This document shows, piece by piece, positions 34,300 to 46,086 of a stretch of 64,000 nucleotides of DNA; positions within the stretch are counted from its first letter, which is position 1, and every line of letters begins with the position of its first letter. The DNA comes from Erythroxylum novogranatense (Eukaryota; Streptophyta; Magnoliopsida; Malpighiales; Erythroxylaceae): the NCBI GenBank assembly GCA_029891385.1, contig CM057228.1, forward strand, positions 34,909,023 through 34,973,022. The letters run 5' to 3'. A model generated the notes under the pieces. That model was not told the origin of the DNA, made no database searches, and saw only the letters and a list, made by a program, of their open reading frames with translations. A program made the translations under genes and the position numbers.

Positions 34300-35024
34300 G
34301 ACTTATTTAAGATGCATAGTTGGAAGTCATCCTAAGCAATAGGCATGATGGTTACCCTTAGCATAATAGTGGTATAATACTATCTATCAATCTACTTTAG
34401 ACACCATTCCTTATTAGGCTCCATATGGAATAAACCCTCCATATTATACTTTTGAGCAAATTGTTGCAACTCCTAATAAATCTACTAACCAATTTATCAA
34501 AGACAGAGGTATGACCATCAAATTCCTATAGAAAAAATTATAAAGAGCTCAGGAGAGGATGAAAATATTTACAAATTGAAATATGACTGAGAGAAATTTT
34601 GAGGTGGGTAAACATGTGTATCTCAAACTACAACCCTATAAACATACCTCAGTGGCAACTCGATATAATTAGAAGTTAGCTTCTAAATATTTTGGGCCCT
34701 AAAATATTGTGGAGAAGATGGGAAATGAGGCTCACAAGTTACAGCTTCCATAAAGTTCGTCAATCCACCTTGTCTTCCATGTTTCACAATTAAAGAAATG
34801 GATTGGACCCAAAATTACTCCTACAATTGAACTACCCCTAATCGGATCAAAAGGTGAGATTCAATTAGAATTGATGGTTATACTGGAGAGGAAGGTGGGA
34901 AAAGAAAGAAATTGAGCAGTGACTGAAGTCTTAATTCAGCGGTTAGGGTTGGATACATCTGAAGCTACTTGGGAAGATTATTCAAAGTTGATTAAGCATT
35001 ATCCTACCTTGGGGACAAGGCTAG
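34300..35024 (+). pseudogene. Integrase C-terminal half and chromodomain of the host chromovirus
   Basis: It resumes directly after the Tekay-like insert with CLETYLRC, then GSHPKQ and WLPLA, then the W/Y-rich YNTIYQSTL and YGINPP motifs of gypsy integrase (34300-34440). Next come VGKHVYLKLQPYKHTSVA (34600-34660) and KYFGPKI. The chromodomain remnant reads EVLIQRLGLDTSEATWEDYS, then KLIKHYPTL, at 34925-35010. Many stops occur where Gln or Trp is expected. Confidence 0.87.
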
Positions 35025-35041
35025 ACTCAACAGGGGATAGT
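35025..35041 (+). other. Polypurine tract region of the host chromovirus
   Basis: AACAGGGGATAGT directly precedes the host 3' LTR (TATCACAACTC). The tract is imperfect. Confidence 0.65.
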
Positions 35042-35607
35042 TATCACAACTCAGGTCAACATAATCAAACTAAAGGACAACACAACCAATACAACCTCCA
35101 TCAACACTGCTTCCAACAAAAAAATAAAAAAATCCAATCCAACACACAAGCCCAAGAAAATAGAACAAGTTTGTTACAGAGGATGTAAAAGTTGTTCCTT
35201 CGATTTCTATTTTTCTTTTACTTCTAGCCTGTTCCAGAGTTGGTTGGTTTAGATTCCAAGAATTTTAGGTTGTTAAGTATGTAACAGAAAGGGGAGAGAA
35301 GTATTAATACCACAAAAATGTAAAACAAGACAAGTTTCTTCCTTTTTCTCTTTTGTTTTCTCTTTGTATCTCTTCTATTCTTCTTCTTCTTCATTACTTC
35401 TTCTATTTCTTTTATCTTCTTCCTTCAATATTTCTAGAGATAACAAGGCGGATTGTTCTACCCTTTTTGCTACTCAATAATGTGTAGCATCTGTAGAAGC
35501 AAGTGGGCACATCATGAGAGTTATTATGAAGAGGAAGACAACTGGATTCCATTAAATCATCGTTCCCTATACTCAAATTAAATCCATTTAATCCGGAAAT
35601 ATCTAAC
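35042..35607 (+). repeat. 3' LTR of the host chromovirus, first part
   Basis: Aligns with 2048-2700 of the 5' LTR. The LTR continues at 45207-45252 after copia element 2, giving about 612 bp in total, shorter than the 705-bp 5' LTR because of a deletion near 35515. The last five bases (CTAAC) are the left copia target duplication. Confidence 0.88.
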
Positions 35608-37703
35608 TATTGGAGTTATGTAAATATAGTGCCCTGGAAAGCAAGTGTATTTACATGTAACTTTATCTTCTTGATTCTGATTTTGTAATGAAAATATTTA
35701 TTATTAATAAAACAAAAGAGTTTGGTTTTATCTGTATGAGCATTATATATCTGGTCATAAGGTACCAAGATTCATTTGTAAGTAATATACATATACATAG
35801 AGATGTATGGGAAACATGTATATTATTAGAATCAATTAATTGATTCACAGTTGAATAATCAAGTTGGTCGTTTGATTATGGTTTAGACAGTAGTGTTGCG
35901 ATTTACCTCCATATAAGTAAAGGAGTTTACTTAAAGGGAATGATGAGTTTCATATCATGATAGTAGTAGACTATCGATAATGGCACTATTAAATGAATCG
36001 GAATCAAGTATGTTTTCAAGAATAAAGTGGGTCATTACTTTAATCTTAAAACATACAACTTAAGCATTCGCTATTATGAACCACAATCTTGATGAGTGGT
36101 GAACTCATATGTGTTTCATTATAATTCTTGATATGATCGGAATGGATTTTTACAGGTATTAATCCGATTATGCGCATGTGGAATTATTAATTGAAACATG
36201 TATCGAGAACATTCACTCAAATAAAGAGTTTATAGTGTTATCATCTCTTCTAGATGTTTTAAGGAGATTTGGTGATTAAACTGGCGCGATAGTTTGATGG
36301 ACTAGCTACCCATCAAGTCTTAACACTAAGATGAGATCTTATGTGTTAATGACCATATAAAGTAAAATGAGAGATCTAGAAGAAAAAACCAACATAAGGG
36401 CAAAACGATAATTTTACCCTTTGTTGTGCGGATGGCTATAATAAGGTTCTAAATAGGGTTTGTAATTGGACATATTCTCATAATATTTAATAATTCAAGA
36501 GTTCAACTAATTGTCTTTAGTGGAATGACATTTAGTTAATAAGCTAGAATTAATTCCAATGAGATTGAATTATTTCTGGGCTTATTGGAGCTTGAATTAT
36601 CAAAGTCCAATAAGATTCCCCACTTGGCTTTAAGCAAGGTTATCAAGCTAAGTATGAAGTAGTTTGGAGGCTTTAGAAGTCCATAATTGAATGATGGGCT
36701 TATACTAATTAATGGTTAATTGGAAGCCCATATGTTCATTTAGAAATGGGCTTGTTTTGGTTTAATGTAATTGATTAGATTAATTATATTAAAACAATTT
36801 TTTTAAATGGAGAAGAAGCAATTTCGAAATTGTGTTAGGTTAGATGTGTAACCACACATTTGACATTAAAATACTAAATAAAGATGGTCTTTATTATGGT
36901 TCATCATTATTAAATGGAGTTATGAACTTATCATTAAATGGTTTAATGGTTGGCTTTTAATGTTGGCATGTAACCTATTTGCATTCATTAGATTAAAGAT
37001 GAAAGATGTGCATTAGATGGACCATCTTCCTTCTTTCTTCTTGCCAAAACCGAAATGGGTATTCAATTATAGGTTATGGTCTTTTCAAATAGCCATTTTA
37101 AAGATAAATGAAGTAAGTCTCATTTATTGGCTATTTGATGAGTGATTAATGTAAGAAGTGATGCATTGGATGCCTCTCACTCTTTCCATTTATGCATATT
37201 TCGAAATTGAGAGGTAAGAAAGGGTTCTTGCATGTTTTTAGACATTCTCTTTTCATGCAAGAGAGAACCGAAATTCCTAAGTGAAAGAATTGAAAGAGTT
37301 TGATTTTGGTTCTTCTTCTTCTAAGAAAATCTCCTCCAAATATTTCTTCTCCTTTCCCACCAAAGGATTTTGTTAACCTAGTTGTCCTTGAAGAACAAGT
37401 GGTAAATCTAATTGGTAGAGGATACTACTACAAGGAAGAAGATAGATTGCTAAAGGAAAAGACTCAAAGGCAAAGGATTTGGATACAAGAAGGAGAGGAT
37501 AGCGCAGTGAGGATTTAAAGCTGTAGCGAAGGAGTCGGTAATTCCTTTTATCCTTTTCTTGGTTTTATTATCCTTATACCATATCATGTATGGATTAGCA
37601 TATTGATTTGGATATATTGCTTCCGCTGCAAGATGATTTCTTAACAAGTTTTGAAATCTATCGTTTCTCCAAACTAAGCATGCTTTCTTTTTCCGATCCA
37701 ACA
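35608..37703 (+). repeat. 5' LTR of copia element 2
   Basis: 2096 bp, starting TATTGGAGTTATG (TG decayed to TA) and ending CCGATCCAACA. A TATA-like TATAAAG lies at 36356-36362. Confidence 0.93.
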
Positions 37704-37705
37704 AT

Positions 37706-37717
37706 TGGTATCAGAGC
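37706..37717 (+). other. Primer binding site of copia element 2
   Basis: TGGTATCAGAGC, a perfect initiator-methionine tRNA site, two bases after the LTR. Confidence 0.95.
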
Positions 37718-39190
37718 GGTTTTCATGCATGATTTGGTTCCTATATGGTGGATGCATGGGTTGGCAATCTTTTTATGTATACTGCATATTTTTATGTGAT
37801 AGAAATATATATGGTGTATGTTGCTCTTTTGGTTGTCCATAGAAGTTAAATTTTATCTTGTAAGATTTCTTCATTTGGTTGTAACAAGGAGGGTGGTCTA
37901 TCATCACCATGTTTCCTCCTTGGTTTCTTTTTCTATTTTATTTGATTTTGTAATGTACAAATTGATGTAATGATGAAGAAGGAGCAGCCATGGATTGAAG
38001 AAATGGAAAGGTAAAATTTTCGATGTATCCTTTGTGTTTTGGCATAAGTTTTGTGAAAACTAAGTTGCTGGAATTTTTGTTTCAATGAATCATATTTCAG
38101 TTATGATTGGAAAACAAGTGCTGGTTTTTGTTTCAAAGAATCCAATTTGGTTTTGCTAAAATACTAAGTGCTGTGTTTAATTTTCATGAAATGAGTTTCG
38201 ATTTTAATAAAACAAGTGCTGGATTTTTTTGTCAAAACAAAGATTTGGTTTTCTAAAAATCTAGTGCTGGAATTTTATTTTCAAAATGACAAAATTCTAA
38301 TTTCATAAATGCCATTACATTTTGTTTACCGAATGGGCGGATCAAGTTAGCGAAGAGTTCAAGCGGAAGATCCAAGATGAAGAAGCATATTTTGGGCCTA
38401 AAAGGCTTGTAATTATTTTATGTTTCTAGGATGGACAATCAAAAGTGGCTTTATTAGTTCATGTGATGAATGGAGAAATGAATGCTTGTAATATGTGATA
38501 TTATGTGATTGCATGTCATTTAGAAAATTGCCAACCCTAGGCCTTGCCATGCATTCATTATGTATGAGATATATAATGAAACAATATAGGATGGATAATA
38601 AATTGCATCTAGACAAGATGGTATTTAAAACTTAAAGCCTAAAAAGATTGAGTGGGAGAGGATGCTCCTGTGAGAGTCCACGGTCTCCAAATGATGGCCC
38701 GTTTGCATGTGGTGAAGTGTTACTCCCCATCGGAGGGCATGGATCCTAGATCTTGCATGGTTTGGGTCTCCTTAAGGACAAGTCCACTTAATGATAGCAA
38801 ATATGACCTCCCACCGAGGCATAATTTGTAGGTATCTTTAGTGAATGAATCAAATGGTTATATACTCAACATTTTTTATCAATAAACCGCCCACCGTAGC
38901 TCATTGGTAAAAGTATGGACCAAATTAAGACGCTTAAAAATTGAGCATGAGATGCTTGGTAGTTTTTGAGTGGGAGGGTCCTAGTTTTTCTTTTAATAGA
39001 TAAGATGGCCCACCGTCACTTAGTGCATTATAGATAAGAAAATAACCGTCAGATAATGTTTTAATTTTTAAGTTTTGTTAAATCTATCATCATGCATACA
39101 TGCATCATGATTTTATACAAAGTTTCATAAATTGTTGACTAGTATGCTCATGTTTTAATAATTTATATTTTCGACATAATCAACCACAAA
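37718..39190 (+). other. Leader of copia element 2 with GTGCTGG repeats
   Basis: No ORF is supported. Five degenerate ~60-bp repeats occur at about 38045-38290, each with a GTGCTGGATTTT-like core. A tRNA D-arm-like GTAGCTCATTGGTAAAAG is near 38896. It is collinear with 12060-13553 of element 1 on the opposite strand. Confidence 0.75.
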
Positions 39191-39958
39191 ATGAATCCAC
39201 TCACCCCGCTTCTCGACTAATAACAAATTGGAAAATGGAGACAAGTTTAATGAATGGAGACGTAACCTTGACATTGTTCTTTAATATGAACGTATTTCAT
39301 GGGTGTTAACTGAAAATGAGCCTACACCTCTAAGTGGAGATGCAACTCTGAGCAAGTCCAACAACACGAAGCGTTGGCGAGAATCGTGACAAGACTACTA
39401 AGTGTTATATTCTCGCTTCACACGTGGCATGTTGCAAAACAAATTGCTTGTATGAAAACTGCTAGTGCAATGGTCCATCACCTACATGAGATGTTTGGTG
39501 TGAGGACTAGGTCTGCAAGAGTGAAAGCTATCCAAACCTTTCATAATCTCGAGTAGAAACACAGTGAACCGGCAGATTACATGATGAAGGTAATCTCTGC
39601 GGTCGAGGCTGAGATGTTTGGGGCGGATATGGATGCGGACACGCAGATGATTATGATCATCAATAGCTTAAACTCTTCTTTTCAGCGGTTTAAGTTGACT
39701 ATGAGCTCAACAAAGAAGGATTACACCTTGAGTGGTGATGAATACCCTCCAGAGCACGGAAGAAATATTGAATATTAAGGCTCATAGGCCGGTTAATGTA
39801 GCTTCTTCTTCTAAGCCCAAGGGTAAGGCAAGGAAAGAAGAAGGGTCCAATGAAAAGAAGGCCCAAATAGGGGTCAAGGCCAAACCCATGAAAAAGAAGG
39901 CCAAAGAGAACATCAAAGGAAAGTGTTTCTCTTGTGATGAGATGGGCCACCGGAAAAG
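39191..39958 (+). pseudogene. Copia element 2 gag
   Basis: ATG at 39191 (MNPLTPLLD) is followed soon by stops. Recognisable pieces: IACMKTASAMVHHLHEMFG (from about 39440), ARVKAIQTFHNLE, MMKVISAVEAEMFGADMDAD, Lys-rich KKAQIGVKAKPMKKKAKENI, and a zinc knuckle CFSCDEMGHRKRN in which the last Cys is replaced by Pro. Frameshifts lie near 39560, 39690 and 39740. The role is particle formation and RNA packaging. Confidence 0.87.
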
Positions 39959-42880
39959 AAATCCGCCCAGCCTACCTAGAGTCCTCAAAAGCAAACAAGG
40001 TATGGGCTTCCTAAGTTTGTTAGGAACTAGAAATGTGGCAGATTATCTACTTCTTGGATATTAGATTCAGCACCACTAACCATGTTTGTAATTCTTTGCG
40101 GGGTTCCAAGAAAGAAAAAGACTTCCTAAAGGCCGTTTCAAGTTAAGATAGCAGATGGTTCCTATGTTTCAGCGTAATCGGTGGGAGTAGTTATCTTGGA
40201 CTTTCTAGTGGTCATAGGTTATATTTAGAAGATGTTTATTACATGCCAATGATTGTAAGGAACATGATTTACATTTTTGTCTAATAAAATCGCTATTCCT
40301 TATATTTTGAAAAGGTTGTTTCAATATATGAGAATAAGGATTTTATTTGTGAAGCGATAATTAAACAGGATTGTTTTTATAGAACCTATGAAAGGCTCAC
40401 TAAACACTACAAATTGATAAAACCAAGACAATCCAATATCTCTAGCATTAATTCAAAGTATCTGTGGCATCTAAGGATGGGTCATATCAATCGAAAAGAC
40501 TTGACAGCTAGTAAAGGATGGGATCCTTATGGGCTTGGATAGTGATCCATTACCCACCGTGAATCTTGTATTGAAGGAAAATGACAAATGCCTCATTTCC
40601 TTCTAAAGGAAACAGATTTGAATCCACATTGGACATGGTACATCTTGATGTGTGTGGGCCCATGAATGTACAAGCTAGAGGTGGTTATGAATATTTCATA
40701 ACTTTTATAGATGATTACTCAAGACATGGCTATTTGTATTTGATGCATAAAAGAGTGAATCTTTGAAAAGTTCAAAGAATTCAAAGTCAAGTCGAGAAGC
40801 AACTTGCAAGCCATTAAAACAAACTTCGATCGATTGAGGTGGTGAGTATTTATTTGGAGAGTTCCAACAATATTTAATTGACAATGGAATTGTTTCCAAT
40901 TTGTCGACTCCTCGTACACCTCAATGTAATGGTGTAGCGAGAGGAGAAATAGAACTCTATTGGAAGCGGTAAGATCAATGATGTCCTATGCTAGCCTTCC
41001 AAAATCGTTACGGGATATGCCATACAAACAAGAACATATCTTCTTAACTTTGCTCCATCCAAATCGGTGCCTAAAACACCTAGGGAGTTATGGATGGCCG
41101 AGTGCCTTCATTGAGGCACTTGAGGACTTGGGGCTATCCATTCATGTTCTAAAGCCTAAATCCACAAAGATGGAACTAAGGTCAAGTATGTTTGTTTGTA
41201 GGATATCCTACAGAACTCGAGGGTACTATTTTACGGTCCTCATGATAGGAAGGTATTTGTGTCGACAAATGCAAACTTCTTAGAGGAAGAGTTTGTGAGA
41301 AATCACAAAGGAAGAAGTGAAGTAGTACTAAAGGAGTTAGCAATTTCATCCAAACCAAGAGTTGTTTTGGATATGATGAACAAGATGTCAAATTGATTCA
41401 AGAGTTGAATCGGCGTCAACTGAACATCAAGATGTGCCTAGACGTAGTGGGAGGGTTGTGAGACAACCAGATAGGTATATGGGTTTAGGAGAAGGCTTAA
41501 TTGCCATCTCAGACCAAGAAGAAACAGATCCTGTTACGTATACATAGGCTATTAATGATGTTGATTCAGGAAAATGGCTCAAGGCAATGGAATCGAAAAT
41601 AGATTCTATGTATACTAATGAAGTCTGGGTCCTTGTTGATCTACCACTAGGTCTAAAAACCATAGGGTGTAAATGGATCTACAAAAGGAAAAGGGGATCG
41701 AATGGAAAGGTAGAGACCTTTAAAGCTAGATTGGTAGCTAAAGGCTATACTCAAAAGGAGGGTATAGACTACGAGGAGACTTTTTCTCCGGTTGCCATGC
41801 TTAAGTCCATCAGGATTCTTTTGGCCATAGCAGCCCATTTCGATTATGAAATATGGCAAATGGATGTCAAGACCGCATTTCTGAATGGAGATCTTGAGGA
41901 GACCATTTATATGGCCCAACCAGAAGGATTCATTGAGCTAGGAAATGAGCATAAGATTTGCAAGTTGCAAAGGTCCATTATGGACTTAAGCAAGCATCTA
42001 GGTCTTGGAATATTAGGTTTGATAAGGCTATCAAAACCTATGGGTTCATACAAAACCTAGATGAGCCTTGTGTTTACAAAAGAATACAAGAAGGTAAGGT
42101 TACTTTCCTAATCACGTATGTTGATGACATTACGCTCATTGGGAATGATGTGGGAATGTTATCTGCGGTTAAGGATGGCTGAATGAGCAGCTTTCAATGA
42201 AGGATTTGGGAGAGGCTACCTATGTTCTAGGGATCAAACTTATAAGGGATCGTAAGAACAAGAAGATAGTTTTGTCTCAACTAACTTACATTGAGAATAT
42301 GCTCAATAAGTTCGCCATGCAAGATTCCAAGAGGGTTTCACTCCTACTAGACATGGAATCAAACTTTCAAAGGAACAAGCACCTAAAACCCAAGAGGAGG
42401 TTGAGCGCATGCGTAACATTCCATATGCTTGGCGGTTGGTAGTTTGATGTATGCAATCTTTGTGCACTAGGCCGGATATCTTCATTACGCAGATGGACCG
42501 GTAGCGATTTCAGTCCAATCGGGAATGGAACATTGGATCATGGTTAAGTGTATACTTAAGTATCTTCGTAGGAAGAAGAACTTAATGCTTGTTCACTTTG
42601 GAAGTAATCTTATTCCGACAGGATATCTGGATTCGATTTCCAATCGATGTTGATTCAAAGAAATCAACTTCTGGTTCTATATTTACTTTAGGAGGTGGAG
42701 CCATAGTTTGGAGGAGTGTCAAGCAATCTTGTATTACTGATTCGACTATGGAGGCTGAGTATGTTGCTGCTTGTGAAGTAGCAAAGGAAACTGTCTGGCT
42801 TCGGAAGTTCCTAAATGATTTGGAGGTAGTTCCAGAGGCAGAAAAAGCCATTACACTTTAATGTGATAATAGTGGGCGGT
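39959..42880 (+). pseudogene. Copia element 2 pol: protease, integrase, RT, RNase H
   Basis: Protease remnants (DSAPLTMFVIL in place of DSGATNHVCN) are near 40065. GAG-pre (YLWHLRMGHIN) is near 40460. Integrase includes MVHLDVCGPMNVQARGGYE and FITFIDDYSRHGYLYLMHK (40640-40750), then a broken core with TPRTPQCNGVA-like residues near 40910. RT at 41587-42200 has VLVDLPLGLKTIGCKWIYKR, ETFSPVAMLKSIRILLAIAA and the catalytic YVDD at 42117-42128. The connection region MKDLGEATYVLGIKLIRDRK (42197 on) is kept. RNase H at 42640-42861 has GSIFTLGGGAIVWRSVKQS and STMEAEYVAACEVAKETVWL. Frames change at many single-base gaps. Confidence 0.9.
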
Positions 42881-43095
42881 GGCTAATTCTAAAGAACCTC
42901 GGAACCACAAAGTCGCCAAACACATTGAGCGAAAGTATCATCTCATAAGGGAGATAATACAACGTGGAGAAGTGGATGTGGTAAAGATTCCTGAGCAAAA
43001 CCTCACGATCCGTTCATTAAAGACATTAACTCAAAAGAGCTTTGAGGTCACCTAGAAGGATGGGAATGAAGGATATGTCAAACTTGCTTTAGGGC

Positions 43096-43106
43096 AAGTG
43101 GGAGAT
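43096..43106 (+). other. Polypurine tract of copia element 2
   Basis: AAGTGGGAGAT adjoins the 3' LTR start. Confidence 0.9.
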
Positions 43107-45201
43107 TGTTGGAGTTTTGTAAATATAGTGCCTGAAAGCAAGTGTATTTACATGTAACTTTATCTTCTTGATTCTGATTTTGTAATGAAAATATTTATTA
43201 TTAATAAAACAAAAGAGTTTGGTTTTATCTGTATAAGCATTATATATCTGGTCATAAGGTACCAAGATTCATTTGTAAGTAATATACATATACATAGAGA
43301 TGTATGGGAAACATGTATATTATTAGAATCAATTAATTGATTCACGATTGAATAATCAAGTTGGTCGTTTGATTATGGTTTAGATCGTAGTGTTGCGATT
43401 TATCTCCATATAAGTAAAGGAGTTTACTTAAAGGGAATGATGAGTTTCATATCATGATAGTAGTAGACTATCGATAATGACACTATTAAATGAATCTGGA
43501 ATCAAATATGTTTTCAAGAATAAAGTGGGCCGTTACTTTAATCTTAAAACATACAACTTAAGCATTCGCTTATTATGAACCACAATCTTGATGATTGGTG
43601 AACTCATATGTGTTTCATTATAATTCTTGATATGAACAGAATGGATTTTTACAGGGTATTAATCTAGTGTCTGCATGTTGGAATTATTAATTGAAACATG
43701 TATCAGGGAACATTCACTCAAATAAAGAGTTTATAGTGTTATCATCTCTTCTAGATGTTTTAAGGAGATTTGGTGATTAAACTGGCGCTAGTAGTTTGAT
43801 GGACTAGCTACCCATCAAGTCTTAACACTAAGATGAGATCTTATGTGTTAATGACCATATAAAGTAAAATGAGAGATCTAGAAGGAAAAACCAACATAAG
43901 GGCAAAACGGTAATTTTACCCTTTGTTGTGCGGATGGCTATAATAAGGTTCTAAATAGGGTTTGCAATTGGACATATTCTCATAATATTTAATAATTCAA
44001 GAGTTCAACTAATTGTCTTTAGTGGAATGACATTTAGTTAATAAGCTAGAATTAATTCCAATGAGATTGAATTATTTACGGGCTTATTGGAGCTTGAATT
44101 ATCAAAGTCAATAAGATTCCCCACTTGGCTTTAAGCAAGGTTATCAAGCTAAGTATGAAGTAGTTTGGAGGCTTTAGAAGTCCATAATTGAATGATGGGC
44201 TTATACTAATTAATGGTTAATTGGAAGCCCATATGTTCATTTAGAAATGGGCTTGTTTGGTTTAATGTAATTGATTAGATTAATTATATTAAAACAATTT
44301 TTTTAAATGGAGAAGAAGCAATTTGAAATTGTGTTAGGTTAGATGTGTAACCACACATTTGACATTAAAATACTAAATAAAGATGGTCTTTATTATGGTT
44401 CATCATTATTAAATGGAGTTATGAACTTACCATTAAATGGTTTAATGGTTGGCTTTTAATGTTAGCATGTAACCTATTTGCATTCATTAGATTAAAGATG
44501 AAAGATGTGCATTAGATGGACCATCTTCCTTCTTTCTTCTTGCCAAAACCGAAATGGGTATTCAATTATAGGTTATGGTCTTTTCAAATAGCCATTTTAA
44601 AGATAAATGAAGTAAGTCTCATTTATTGGCTATTTGATGAGTGATTAATGTAAAGTGATGCATTGGATGCCTCTCACTCTTTCCATTTATGCATATTTCG
44701 AAATTGAGAGGTAAGAAAGGGTTCTTGCATGTTTTTAGACATTCTCTTTTTCATGCAAGAGAGAACCGAAATTCTAAGTGAAAGAATTGAAAGAGTTTCA
44801 ATTTTGGTTCTTCTTCTTCTAAGAGAATCTCCTCCAAATATTTCTTCTCCTTTCCCACCAAAGGATTTTGTTAACCTAGTTGTCCTTGAAGAACAAGTGG
44901 TAAATCTAATTGGTAGAGGATACTACTACAAGGAAGAAGATAGATTGCTAAAGGAAAAGACTCAAAGGCAAAGGATTTGGATACAAGAAGGAGAGGATAG
45001 AGCGTTAAGGATTTAAAGGCATGGCGAAGGAGTCGGTAATTCCTTTTATCTTGTTCTTGGTTTTATTATCCTTATACCATATCATGTATGGATTAGCATA
45101 TTGATTTGGATATATTGCTTCCGCTGCAAGATGATTTCTTAAAAAGTTTTGAAATCTATCGTTTCTCCAAACTAAGCATGCTTTCTTTTTCCGATCCAAC
45201 A
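43107..45201 (+). repeat. 3' LTR of copia element 2
   Basis: 2095 bp, starting TGTTGGAGTTTTG and ending CCGATCCAACA. Collinear with 35608-37703. Confidence 0.94.
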
Positions 45202-45206
45202 CTAAC

Positions 45207-45252
45207 TTGGTTAATTGCAAAACTATCCCCCCTTTTTATCTTTGACCTGATA
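45207..45252 (+). repeat. Host chromovirus 3' LTR, last 46 bp
   Basis: TTGGTTAATTGC...CTATCCCCC...TTTGACCTGATA matches the end of the 5' LTR (2710-2752). The terminal CA has become TA. GTCGT at 45253-45257 is the right target duplication. Confidence 0.85.
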
Positions 45253-45257
45253 GTCGT

Positions 45258-46086
45258 CTTACTTATACTTCATAATGAAACAAAACAACAACGTTTTGAG
45301 TCCCAAACATTGTCATTTATGTCTTTTTTTGGTAGAAACTAGACACTTGCCTCATCCTCTCTCATTTCATAATAGTTTTTTTCTTAATTTCTGGTTTAAA
45401 TCTAATCCGTAATCCCAACATTCTTGTATGCTTCTTTTGGGTTTTCTTTTCTTTATTTCACCAACATCTCTTCTCTAATAAAGGTATCATCTCTTCTTTG
45501 GTTCAACATTGAACTATTTAATTTGTATTTGTTTATATGTTTACTCTTTCTAATTTTTTGATCATTAAATGAATAAAGTAGCAAATTCGTAGCTTCTTCA
45601 TGTATTAAACAAACGTTCATACATTTAGTAGTAAAAATGGGTGGAATCGTTATGCATAACAAAGGTATTTTGTTAAAATTGTGACTTTTCCTTCTTATAG
45701 GTTCAAGAGGGTCATTTAGGAATGATTATGCTTACTAGTACTAGTTCCATAAGGTTAAACTTTTCTTGAAGCATTTTGTGTCTTTGAGGTTTTATGTGTG
45801 GGGTTTAATTGTATTTAACATAGAGCTACACATGGAATTTATCAAATTTACATTTTCTTTTACTTTAAAGAAACTTGAAGTAGTGGACTATTTGCATTTG
45901 ATAACCCACTATGAATATGATTGCCAAGATTAACTAAGTCACCTGTCATTTCTTATGCATCCTAGTTTGCTAATTATGTCGATGATTTTTTTTAATTGCA
46001 CGAAAACCTGTCAACGGATATTTCAATGCCTATTGATTTTAACTCCGATTATAATAGGTTAGTTCATTTAATGTTATTCTCATGCT
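45258..46086. other. AT-rich gap without recognisable gene
   Basis: This is the original flank of the host chromovirus. Only short chance ORFs and no repeat structure are seen. Bases 46087-46091 (ATGGA) are the duplication of the next LTR. Confidence 0.5.

Larger units (their letters stand above)
35608..45201 (+). mobile_element. Ty1/copia element 2, inside the host 3' LTR
   Basis: Perfect duplications CTAAC lie at 35603-35607 and 45202-45206. LTRs are 2096 and 2095 bp and very similar by eye, with only scattered differences and single-base indels. The order is LTR, primer site, long leader, gag, pol, purine tract, LTR. It is the same family as copia element 1 but opposite in orientation, and it retains the RT to RNase H connection region that element 1 lost. 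Many single-base indels break the frame despite young-looking LTRs. Confidence 0.95.
2048..45252 (+). mobile_element. Old Ty3/gypsy chromovirus serving as host of a nested insertion stack
   Basis: Pieces of one element can be joined across five inserts in the normal order: 5' LTR (2048-2752), PBS, gag, protease, RT, RNase H, integrase, chromodomain, PPT, 3' LTR (35042-35607 plus 45207-45252). Flanking 5-mers GTTGT (2043-2047) and GTCGT (45253-45257) differ by one transition, as expected for an old target duplication. About 5.5 kb remain once the inserts are removed. Every coding segment carries stops or frameshifts. The chromodomain remnant (near 34920-35000) places it among chromoviruses; the exact lineage is not assigned. 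Because the inserts interrupt it, it must be older than all of them. Confidence 0.93.
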
